A DNA stretch of 8,662 bases from the NCBI GenBank assembly GCA_964636865.1, contig CAZWVJ010000050.1, positions 1 to 8,662 of the forward strand. The letters run 5' to 3'. This DNA comes from B1SED10-75 sp964636865. Its GTDB lineage: Bacteria; Bacillota; Dethiobacteria; DTU022; PWGO01. A model generated the notes under the pieces. It was given only the letters and a program-made list of their open reading frames with translations, was not told the origin of the DNA and did no database searches. Below are positions 1-7,000 of the stretch, in pieces. Numbering within the stretch: the first letter of the stretch is position 1; the number at the start of each line of letters is the position of its first letter. The translations under genes and the position numbers were made by a program.

Positions 1-979
1 TATGCAAAGAGTACTGAAAGGGATAATGCTGATAAGGCTTCATTCCATCATATAAGGGGACTGCAGGATTGCTTGTTTCAATATCAAAATAATGCACGGG
101 ATATTCCAGCTGAGCTAAAAATTCTCTTATTCTTTTTGGCTCTAGATGTATTTGATTCCGGAGAACAGTTTCTCTTTGAAGGGCTTGTGTGGAGGTGAGC
201 CCAAAACTATGGGGAATATCTTCAATTTTAAAAACGCCCTGACTTAATAAATTATATGCTTCTTTACCGATCCTGGTAAGATTAAAAACATTATTCTCGG
301 GTAAAAATGACCGGCACACGGGAATTAATGCACAATCATAAGGCGACTTGCAGTGTGAACCGATGTCTACCTCCGGCCGGGGGCCTCGAATAATGTTTAG
401 CATATGCTCCACATTTTTCCCTACATCGTCTAAAAAGTTATTAACGCTTTCGGTGACATCTTTTATAATAAATAGCTTCCCGGGATTAATGTCACCCTGT
501 TTAACATATTCCTTATTCAGATACATCAAATAGGTATTTCTAATTTTTAATCCGCTGCGTAAACAGCAATATTTTTGGAAAGATATATCGTGCAGGTAGA
601 CTTCATCAATTTTGTCAGACTTGGTGGGGTTTGTTGTACTTTTTACTTCAATGATATCCCATTCATCTGCTCCCGCCGGGTTTAATATGTCAATCCTGGA
701 ATATGTGCTGTCTCCCACAAATCCCGGTTCAAATAGGGGTATTCTTTTTGAAAGCATTTCCTTGGATTGTGTGATCACTTCATCAAAACCGGCATCCCAG
801 TCTATATCCATGCCATGAGGAAAAACCTTTTTGGCCCACTCACCCACTTCGTGCCCTTGATCGAAAATGGCCTGTAGAGAATCATCAACTTCGGGGATTT
901 CCCATTTAGCATTATAATTTATCCACAACGATTTTGGACATTGCAAACCGGTGAGGTATTTTGATTTCGAAATATACAA
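1..979 (-). CDS. DUF2779-type protein with Cas4/RecB-like nuclease domain, partial (3' end outside window)
   Basis: The frame is open for 326 codons from a TTG at 979-977 to the left edge; an in-frame TGA lies four codons upstream, and a purine-rich AAAGGGA about 8 bases before the TTG serves as ribosome binding site. Residues 1-225 look like a PD-(D/E)XK nuclease of the RecB/Cas4 type: LQCPK with C14, conserved GHEVG near 42-46, D97 in a YSRIDIL strand, the E111-V-K113 motif, and Q135 in a SFQKY helix. C210, C216 and C222 (Cx5Cx5C) with C14 would make a Cas4/AddB-like iron-sulphur cluster. From about 296 a second domain begins with HYFDIET (D299, E301), motif I of a DEDD/RNase H-fold exonuclease, followed by PYQHYPFQYSLH; this pairing is typical of DUF2779 proteins. 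The rest of the exonuclease is missing. The cellular role of the family is not established. It is divergent from the jet operon and may belong to the same defence neighbourhood (inference). Confidence 0.85.
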   Translation of the reverse strand, partial: MYISKSKYLTGLQCPKSLWINYNAKWEIPEVDDSLQAIFDQGHEVGEWAKKVFPHGMDIDWDAGFDEVITQSKEMLSKRIPLFEPGFVGDSTYSRIDILNPAGADEWDIIEVKSTTNPTKSDKIDEVYLHDISFQKYCCLRSGLKIRNTYLMYLNKEYVKQGDINPGKLFIIKDVTESVNNFLDDVGKNVEHMLNIIRGPRPEVDIGSHCKSPYDCALIPVCRSFLPENNVFNLTRIGKEAYNLLSQGVFKIEDIPHSFGLTSTQALQRETVLRNQIHLEPKRIREFLAQLEYPVHYFDIETSNPAVPLYDGMKPYQHYPFQYSLH

Positions 980-1073
980 TCCCGATCATCCCTTTCTTTC
1001 TAAAAAACAAACTCAGGTCAAACTGTTTCTGCATAATTTGCCGGACTTGATTACGGCGTATGTTGGATATATT

Positions 1074-1099
1074 CTGCAGGTGGACAATGATTCCTGCAG
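1074..1099. repeat. short inverted repeat CTGCAGG / CCTGCAG
   Basis: Perfect 7-base arms (1074-1080 and 1093-1099) flank a 12-base spacer inside the presumed leader of the leftward nuclease gene. It could be a weak RNA hairpin or a binding site. The arms are short enough to occur by chance, so the call is tentative. Confidence 0.25.
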
Positions 1100-1231
1100 T
1101 GACTTCAGGTGATTTAGCGTTTTTTCCTGTGTTCGTAACTATCCATTTTCATCTTTTTTGAGTCAATTGTTGGGTGTTGTGCTGGCGAGTTTTGGCAAGA
1201 TACAACTGCATGTTATGTTAGTGTTTTAATT

Positions 1232-1240
1232 ATTATAGCA
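1232..1240 (-). promoter_or_regulatory. candidate extended -10 promoter for the leftward nuclease gene
   Basis: Read on the minus strand, the bases form TGCTATAAT, a perfect extended -10 element (TGn plus TATAAT). No good TTGACA lies 16-18 bases upstream; that position is instead covered by the inverted repeat at 1249-1266. Transcription would start near 1225 and leave an untranslated leader of about 245 bases before the TTG at 979, which is long. No better promoter was seen closer to the gene. The element is seen directly; its activity is inferred. Confidence 0.4.
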
Positions 1241-1248
1241 AATTTAAT

Positions 1249-1266
1249 GTGACATAGGTGTGTCAC
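1249..1266. promoter_or_regulatory. inverted repeat GTGACA-N6-TGTCAC, possible operator
   Basis: Two perfect 6-base arms (1249-1254 and 1261-1266) are separated by 6 bases. The centre lies about 33 bases upstream of the start predicted from the leftward extended -10, so a protein bound here would cover the -35 region and could repress or activate transcription. The arm and spacer geometry resembles dimeric helix-turn-helix sites, but it does not match the CRP consensus (TGTGA-N6-TCACA), and I cannot name the regulator. The left half with its flank (AATGTGACA, 1246-1254) recurs inverted as TGTCACATT at 1593-1601 in the repeat further right, so a mobile-element relic is an alternative explanation. 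Confidence 0.35.
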
Positions 1267-1578
1267 TTTGATGCAAAAAAAAGGGGTGGGCGTGGGGTGA
1301 GGGTAATAAAGGAGTGAAATGGAGGAAAACGGACCGAAATATAGAAATAGGAGCTATAATTACTTGAAAGGACTGGAATAACCTATGGTTTTTCTCACCG
1401 GGGTCCAGCCGGGTACCCGCGCTTGCACCATGGCTGATGTTTATGTGGGGGCTTCCCGCGCCCGGTTCCTTCTGTATGTTTTTTATCAGCAGGATTTTTT
1501 GTGGGAGGGGAAATAATTATAAGCGCGAGGGAGGAAGGGAATTTTTTTCTCGGGTTTTAGCGCTGGGAAGACGTTCAG

Positions 1579-1762
1579 GGACGGAGTAAATTTGTCACAT
1601 TTCTGGGGATGCAGTTAGAAGGTGTGAAACGCGGGGAAAGATTCATTGGTCCTGCCTCCTGAGGTTTAAAAATTAGATTGTATAGATGTGCTACAAAACT
1701 AGGGAGCTTCGAGAAAGGTAGCAAGGATAAGTGCTGAGTGATGTTACAAAATTACTCCGTCC
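1579..1762. repeat. 184-bp segment bounded by imperfect 22-bp inverted repeats (MITE- or REP-like relic)
   Basis: The left arm at 1579-1600 begins GGACGGAGTAA and ends TTTGTCACAT. The right arm at 1741-1762 is its reverse complement at 20 of 22 positions. The enclosed DNA has no usable reading frame, so the segment fits a small non-autonomous element or a REP-type pair. Arms with GGGACGG and TTTGTCACA character remind me of repeats scattered through clostridial genomes, some near IS200-like/REP-associated transposases; that is recollection, not a search result. No clear target-site duplication flanks the arms. The right arm ends about 48 bases upstream of the jet -10, so the element may have shaped the jet promoter region. 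Confidence 0.5.
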
Positions 1763-1779
1763 GCTTCGTCAATCTAATT
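1671..1779. repeat. perfect 10-bp inverted repeat overlapping the 22-bp repeat pair
   Basis: AATTAGATTG at 1671-1680 is repeated as its exact reverse complement CAATCTAATT at 1770-1779. One arm lies inside the 184-bp segment and the other just outside its right end, immediately upstream of the -35 position of the jet promoter. The sequence is AT-rich, which raises the chance of coincidence, but a perfect 10-base match within 110 bases is notable. It may be a protein site near the promoter or part of the same element. Confidence 0.3.
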
Positions 1780-1786
1780 AAAACGA

Positions 1787-1815
1787 TACATGCTTTCATA
1801 TATACCTGTTATAAT
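1787..1815 (+). promoter_or_regulatory. jet operon promoter with extended -10
   Basis: TGTTATAAT (1807-1815) is a perfect extended -10 (TG at 1807-1808 and TATAAT at 1810-1815). The hexamer 17 bases upstream, TACATG at 1787-1792, is a poor -35, as is common when the extended -10 is present. Transcription would begin near 1822, giving an untranslated leader of about 44 bases before jetA. It is the best sigma-A-type promoter upstream of the operon; the short gaps between the jet genes suggest that it drives all four. Confidence 0.6.
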
Positions 1816-1865
1816 ATATAATTTTAGTAATTGGAAATAAATTAAAATGTAAATGGTGTTAGTAA

Positions 1866-3299
1866 ATGAAAAATGAATTAGATAACAAATTGTTTGATTA
1901 CATTCCCGCAAATTTTTTTTCTATACTGGCGGGGCCGCTAAAAGAGATACATGCCGGCCTGCTTTTTCTTATTTATGACCAGTATAAGCGCACAATCTAC
2001 ACCTTGCCGCGGGAGACGATTATCGACCTCTTTTGCGAGTACTTAGAGACGGTGGATGCCCCCGAGGAGTGGCCTGAGGATGAATATCCTGAGCAGGAGC
2101 AGGTTGTACAGTCCCCGGAAACGTTAAGAGATAGGGCTACCCAACTGTTGCGGAAATTTATTGATACTCAGTGGGTGGTGCAAGAGCAGCACTATGATTA
2201 TACCTTCAAAATTTCTTTACCTGATTATGCCTTATTTATTTTGGAGACATTGGATAAAATCCGCACCGGCTATCGCATGGAATTTCGCGGGCGGGTGTTG
2301 AGTATTTATCAGAATTTAACCGGTGAGGAAGGGATGACATACGTGGCCTTGCAGCAGGCCCAGGAATCTACGGCGGAATTGATAAAGGGGTTGGCCAGTC
2401 TCAACCACAACATTAAGAAGTATACGGAAAAGTTGCTAGAGTATAAGGAACCATACGATATTATCAGGCAGATTTTTGACGAGTATCAAATCCAGATTTT
2501 AGGGGAGCAGTATTACCGTCTAAAAACATCGGAGCATATCTCCAAGTACCGGACGGGGATCATCTCCCGGGTAAAGGAATGGAAGTTTAACAGGCCTGAG
2601 ATTATAAATCAGGCCAACCGCATGGTGGAGGAAAAGCAGGTGCAGACTCGGATAGAAGGGGAAAACTTAATTTTTGAATGGCTGGAGTATATTGAAGAGT
2701 CTTTTGAAAGTATGGATGATATTTTGGAAGAAATAGACCGGCGCAATTCTCAGTATGCCCGCTCGGCAGTGGAGAAGCTCCGGTTTCAGTTGCAGCAAGG
2801 GCGCGGCCATGAACATCAACTGGTAATGCTGCTGCGCAGCCTGGCCGCGCAGGCCCGGCAAAAAGGTGAAAAGGAAGAGGCCCCGGATGCGGTAAACCGA
2901 GCCATGCGCATATACCGCCAGGAAGCGGTGGACGAGCTGAGCATAAAATTACCGGTCAGAGAGAGAAAGGTCCATACCCCCCAACCTGTTGAACTAGTAG
3001 AAGTAGACCAAAAGTCACGGGATGATAATTTGAAACGCTTTCGCCAGCGGGTGCAGGAAGAAGTTACTATAGATGAAATCAATCAATATGTAGAGACATT
3101 GTTACAGGATAAAAAAGCATTGCCTTTAAGTGAAATGCCTTTGAAAAGCAATGAAGACTGGGTTAAGCTTATTTATATCATCCTTTTTAGCCGCTCCCGG
3201 CGGGCTGGTTACGTGCTTGCCGGTGAGCGGGGCGGCACGGTTGCTTTGAAGAAAGGGAAGGTAGAACTACCTGATCTGACCATGGAAAGGAAGGATTAA
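1866..3299 (+). CDS. jetA: Wadjet subunit JetA (DUF5716-like, kleisin-type)
   Basis: This 477-aa protein is the predicted kleisin of the JetABC SMC complex, bridging the JetC ATPase heads and holding JetB. The N-terminus (LFDYIPANFFSILAG, then GLLFLIYDQYK) resembles the DUF5716/JetA family of non-type-I Wadjet systems rather than the DUF3375 JetA of type I; this is recognition by eye. The first 120 residues look like a winged-helix-rich domain, about 130-330 are mostly charged helices, and about 423-460 (DWVKLIYIILFSRSRRAGYVL) could be the C-terminal winged helix that contacts a JetC head. The ATG at 1866 has no recognisable Shine-Dalgarno sequence, and a seven-codon out-of-frame minicistron (1853-1876) overlaps it, so initiation may be inefficient or coupled. 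jetB follows after 4 bases. Identity is firm from the whole operon; the subtype is less sure. Confidence 0.9.
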   Translation: MKNELDNKLFDYIPANFFSILAGPLKEIHAGLLFLIYDQYKRTIYTLPRETIIDLFCEYLETVDAPEEWPEDEYPEQEQVVQSPETLRDRATQLLRKFIDTQWVVQEQHYDYTFKISLPDYALFILETLDKIRTGYRMEFRGRVLSIYQNLTGEEGMTYVALQQAQESTAELIKGLASLNHNIKKYTEKLLEYKEPYDIIRQIFDEYQIQILGEQYYRLKTSEHISKYRTGIISRVKEWKFNRPEIINQANRMVEEKQVQTRIEGENLIFEWLEYIEESFESMDDILEEIDRRNSQYARSAVEKLRFQLQQGRGHEHQLVMLLRSLAAQARQKGEKEEAPDAVNRAMRIYRQEAVDELSIKLPVRERKVHTPQPVELVEVDQKSRDDNLKRFRQRVQEEVTIDEINQYVETLLQDKKALPLSEMPLKSNEDWVKLIYIILFSRSRRAGYVLAGERGGTVALKKGKVELPDLTMERKD

Positions 3300-3303
3300 T
3301 CTC

Positions 3304-3960
3304 TTGGAAAACCTGGAATCCCTTTATGAACAGCTGACTGAAAAAGAAAAGCAGCAGTTCAGTGAGACGGTTAATCTATTGTTGGGCAAAACCTACCTGG
3401 TATATGAAAGGGAGGAAGATCGTCCGCACTATCGCTTCGTGGAGAAACACTTTGATCTTTTTACCACTTATCTGGAGATGGCGCGCTGGAGTTTGCATAT
3501 GCAGAAGCAGTATTCTATAATTCAGCTTTATAACATGGATGAGCGTAGCCGGCGCAATTTTAACCTGCAGGAGACCATATTCCTTATTATTCTGCGTCTG
3601 CTTTATGATGAGAAGCGACGTGACCTTCGTTTAACCCAGCAGGTTTTGGTTACTGGGCAGGAGATACAGGAAAAATATATGGCTTTGCAAATAAGGCGCC
3701 GCTTGCCTACCAAGGAAGATACTCAGTTTATTCTCAAGTTGTTTAGCTCTTTTTCACTGCTAGATTTAAAGAAGGGGCACTGGAGAGAGCCGGAAGCGGT
3801 TTACCAGTTGTATCCTTCCCTGTTGTTAGCGGTGAACCCGGGAGACTTGGAAACGCTGGTGGAATGGTTACAGGAAGAATCCGAGCAGGAAGAGTTCATA
3901 GAGTGGGAAGAGGAAGAAGATGAGGAAGAGGATGAGGAAGAAGAAAAGGAGGAGGAGTGA
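3304..3960 (+). CDS. jetB: Wadjet subunit JetB (DUF4194-like, MukE/KITE-type)
   Basis: This 218-aa protein is the predicted KITE-type accessory subunit that binds the JetA kleisin. It starts at TTG 3304, four bases after the jetA stop, with GGAAGGA about nine bases upstream inside the end of jetA; the arrangement suggests translational coupling. Residues about 30-180 contain the expected winged-helix-rich core: YLVYERE, a helical ARWSLHMQKQYSIIQL stretch, ETIFLIILRLLYDEKR, and a region from FILKLFSSFSLLDL to YQLYPSLLLAV. This pattern of EtifLiiLrLlYdek is typical of DUF4194. The last 32 residues are strongly acidic, and residues 201-218 are almost entirely Glu and Asp, encoded by a GAG/GAA/GAT run that could slip in replication. 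The tail is unlikely to be structured. The assignment is supported by the position between jetA and jetC. Confidence 0.88.
   Translation: MENLESLYEQLTEKEKQQFSETVNLLLGKTYLVYEREEDRPHYRFVEKHFDLFTTYLEMARWSLHMQKQYSIIQLYNMDERSRRNFNLQETIFLIILRLLYDEKRRDLRLTQQVLVTGQEIQEKYMALQIRRRLPTKEDTQFILKLFSSFSLLDLKKGHWREPEAVYQLYPSLLLAVNPGDLETLVEWLQEESEQEEFIEWEEEEDEEEDEEEEKEEE
3904..3957 (+). repeat. GAG/GAA/GAT low-complexity tract encoding the JetB acidic tail
   Basis: Eighteen codons following the IE dipeptide of JetB are nearly all GAA, GAG or GAT; the only others are the opening Trp and one Lys. The purine tract continues past the stop codon (GGAGGAG then GGAAAAGGTGGGAGG) and so contains several Shine-Dalgarno-like motifs that precede no gene start. 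Such tracts tend to vary in length between strains. Confidence 0.7.
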
Positions 3961-3978
3961 GGAAAAGGTGGGAGGAAA

Positions 3979-3997
3979 AGGTGTAGGAAAAACACCT
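3979..3997 (+). promoter_or_regulatory. small hairpin in the jetB-jetC gap
   Basis: AGGTGT (3979-3984) and ACACCT (3992-3997) form a perfect 6-bp stem with a 7-base A-rich loop. No T run follows, so it is not an intrinsic terminator. It lies in the 108-base gap between jetB and jetC and might protect or process the mRNA so that JetA and JetB are made in a different ratio from JetC. A chance hairpin is possible. Confidence 0.25.
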
Positions 3998-4068
3998 AAT
4001 AAGACTGAATTATGTAAGAATGCTTTCTGGAAAATGTCATTTAATTTTAAGTGGGAGCTAAATTAATT

Positions 4069-7000
4069 ATGCGCATATTAACCAAGATTAAACTGATTAA
4101 CTGGCATTACTTTATTAACGAGACCATTTCCATTGATGGTGATACCTTGGTTACCGGTGATAACGGTGCCGGCAAGTCTACCTTAATTGATGCCCTGCAG
4201 GTGGTTATGATCGGAAACCTTTCTAAGGTACGATTTAATTCTGCCGCTATGAAAGATCGCACCACCAGGGATATACGCAGTTACCTGCGAGGCAAAACGG
4301 GAGCGGAAGGAAAATCCGGTTTCTTGCGCGACTATGATTTTTCCAGTTATATTGTTCTGGAGATAACCCATACTACTTATAACAAGCCTTACCTGATTGG
4401 CGTGGTTTTTGATTACTATCATGCCACCGGGGAAGAAGAGCATGTTTTTTTCCGCCTGGATGAAGAATATCTGCAAGATGACCTGTTTTTTAAAGGACCC
4501 CGGGAGCCACGAAACCGGCGGGAATTTTTTGATTACCTGAAAGCTAAGGGGATTAAATACAAGCATTACCATAATGATATTAGCCGTTACATCTATGACT
4601 TAAAGCAGCTTTTCGGTGGTGTCAAAGATTCCTTTTTTTCTCTTTTCACCAAGGGTATTTCGTTTACCCCCATTACTAACTTGCGCAGCTTTGTTTATGA
4701 ATACATCCTGGAAGAAAAAACTCTTGATGTGGCTACCATGAAGGAATATTTCGAGAGATTCCGGCAAGTAGAAGAGATGATAGATGAGACTAAAAAAGAG
4801 ATGGCAGAACTGGAAAACATCGAAAGCATTTACCGGGAAATAAATAAAATGCGGGATACGTTGCAGGTTAACGAGTACATGGTGCAACGGGGTTATTGGG
4901 AACATATAAAGGAAATAATCGGTGCGAAAGAGCAAGAAAGGGATGCGCTGCTCACCCGACAGAAAGAGCTTTTGGACCGGATAACGGAAACCGAGGAGCA
5001 AAAGAAGGGCTTGGAACAAAACATTGAAGAGCTGGCTGAAGCTATGCGGGAAAACGAAGCCAAGCAAAAAGAAGAAAGGCTTAGTAGGGAATTGGAGCAG
5101 CTGTGGGCCCAGCTTGGTGAATTGGAAAAACTGGAAAAAAACCTGGTCCACAAGCTCAAAGTGGAGAGAGACGAAATCGAGCAGTTGTTAGGAGTTTTGC
5201 AGTATCTGGAGGCCCCCGTGGAGCTGACCCGCCCTCTCCTGGAAGCCAAAGACAGGTGGTTGAGTGCTATTTCTTCGGAGGGGAAAGATTTCCCGGAGGA
5301 TACTGCTGGATTGGCTGAAGCCTGGGGCAAAGCTATGGACTGGGTGAAAACCCAAAATGATCGCTGGGAAAATGAGGAAAGAGAGTTGGCTGAAGAGGAA
5401 AAACGGCTGGAAGAAGTTATCGCCAATTTAGAAAAGAACCGGGTTTTAGGACCGGAATCATCTACCGTGAAACTGAAGGAAGTTTTGGAAGAGCAGCTGC
5501 TTGACCCCGAAGGGGGTAAGGTCCCGGTGCATATATTTTGCGAGGCTATTGATATAAAAAACGAGAAGTGGCGCAATGCTATCGAAGGGTATCTGCACAC
5601 CCAGAAGTTTGATCTGCTGGTGCCGCCTAATTACTTTGACGAGGCCCTTTCCCTTTATGAAAGGCACAAATTCACCTTAGGCATAGAGCGGGTGGGGTTG
5701 GTAAATACGGGACGACTTTTGGAGGAAAGTAGAGCTGCCCAGGAAAACAGCCTTGCTGAAGAGATAACTGCTCATGTTAATTATGTGGATGCTTATGCAA
5801 ATTGGCTGCTGGGAGGCTTGATCAAGTGTGAGAGGGAACAAGAGCTAAAACAATATGCGCGGGCCATTACCGACAGCTGCATGCTTTACCAGAACCATAC
5901 CGCCCGGCAGATTCCCCATAGCCGCTATGAAACGCCTTATATAGGGGAAGAAGCTATCAAAACCCAGTTGCAGCGAAACCGAGATTACTTAAATGATGTT
6001 CGGCAGAAGCGCCGGGAAATAAAGGATAAAATTCAGTCGGCTTCCAACGTTAAATCGCTTAGCTTGGACAAAAGGGATCGCTATCAATATTTGCAGGAGA
6101 ATAGCCGTCAGCTTCAGGAAAAAGATGCTGTGTCTGCCAGGATGAGGGAAGTCCAGGAAGAATTGATGTCCCTGGACATTAGTGAGTATAAAAGGCTGGA
6201 GCAAGAGCATCAGGAAAAGAAGAGATCACTGAATGAACTGGTGGAGAATATGCGGAAGATGGACACGGAAAAAGGTGAACTGAGTTCCAAGGTGAAAAAT
6301 GCCGAGGAAGAAATAGACCGGCTGGGCGAAGAGAGTAAAGAACGTTATCAAGATCTTCATGAGATGGAATCGCAGCTCGATGAGGGTCTAAGGGAGCGGT
6401 GCGCTCAAAAATGGGAGAAAGAAGCGAAAGAAAAGAAACCGGAAGTGCTTATGAAGAATTATAGCAGCAGCCGGGAAGGAATTAATACCTCTATCAACAA
6501 CAAGATGCAAAGTCTGATCAAAGCAAGGACCGAATACTGTCATCGATTTAATTTCCCCGAGGATCCGGAAAAACATGACAACGAGCCTTATCGCCGGCGT
6601 TATTATCTGTTGGTGAACAGTCATCTACAGGATTATGAAGAACAGGCCCGTGAGGCTCGGGAGAAGGCAGAACAGAGTTTCCAGGAGCATTTTATTGCCC
6701 GCTTGGGTGAATATATTAAACAGGCAGAGGAAGAAATTAAAGAACTGAACCGGGCGCTTAAGGATATGCGCTTTGGCACTGACACCTATCGCTTTAGTCT
6801 TACCGCCAGGCAAGAAACTAAGCGCTACTATGATATGATTACGGATACCGGGGTTTACCAGGGCTCTATTTTTCGTGATGCCTTTTATGACAAACACGGT
6901 GATGCTATTAAAGACCTATTTTACGAGATTATTAATAAGCAGGACGATCTTTCTCAGGCCATGCATTCGCTAACAGATTATCGTACCTACTTGGATTTTG

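Larger units (their letters stand above)
980..1865. other. divergent intergenic region without a convincing gene
   Basis: These 886 bases separate the leftward nuclease gene from jetA. No frame gives a protein I recognise. The visible content, from left to right, is a 7-bp inverted repeat (1074-1080 with 1093-1099), a leftward extended -10 promoter with an inverted repeat at its -35 (1232-1266), a run of A followed by a G-rich tract (1274-1303), a GC-rich stretch around 1397-1467 containing the 10-bp palindrome CGGGTACCCG at 1410-1419, a purine-rich tract (1501-1540), a 184-bp segment bounded by inverted 22-bp repeats, and the jet promoter. The patchy base composition suggests that several unrelated fragments accumulated here. 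No rRNA, tRNA or CRISPR repeat was seen. Confidence 0.7.

Noticed and set aside
348..818. Two short open frames on the plus strand (348-533 and 612-818)
   Set aside because: They lie antisense to the leftward nuclease gene, whose frame is continuous and carries recognisable nuclease motifs; the short frames have no family features.
1355..1360. Plus-strand TATAAT within the intergenic region
   Set aside because: No -35-like hexamer at the proper spacing and no supported gene downstream before the jet promoter.
1319..1516. Two small plus-strand frames, 20 codons at 1319-1381 (with an AAAGGAG just upstream) and 43 codons at 1385-1516
   Set aside because: Neither product is recognisable, the second lacks a well-placed ribosome binding site, and the first is very short. 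A decayed gene remnant is possible but not supportable.
1516..1521. Minus-strand TATAAT within the intergenic region
   Set aside because: There is no -35 at a suitable distance and no extended TG, and no gene starts shortly downstream.
4020..4061. Thirteen-codon frame in the jetB-jetC gap
   Set aside because: No ribosome binding site and no recognisable product; frames of this length arise by chance.
4051..4068. GTG at 4051 as the start of jetC
   Set aside because: No Shine-Dalgarno precedes it, while the ATG at 4069 has GGGAG upstream and matches the usual family N-terminus.
4600..5667. Long antisense open frames inside jetC (for example 4893-5600)
   Set aside because: They are Ser/Phe-rich mirror frames of the Glu/Lys-rich coiled-coil coding sequence, with no motifs or promoters of their own.
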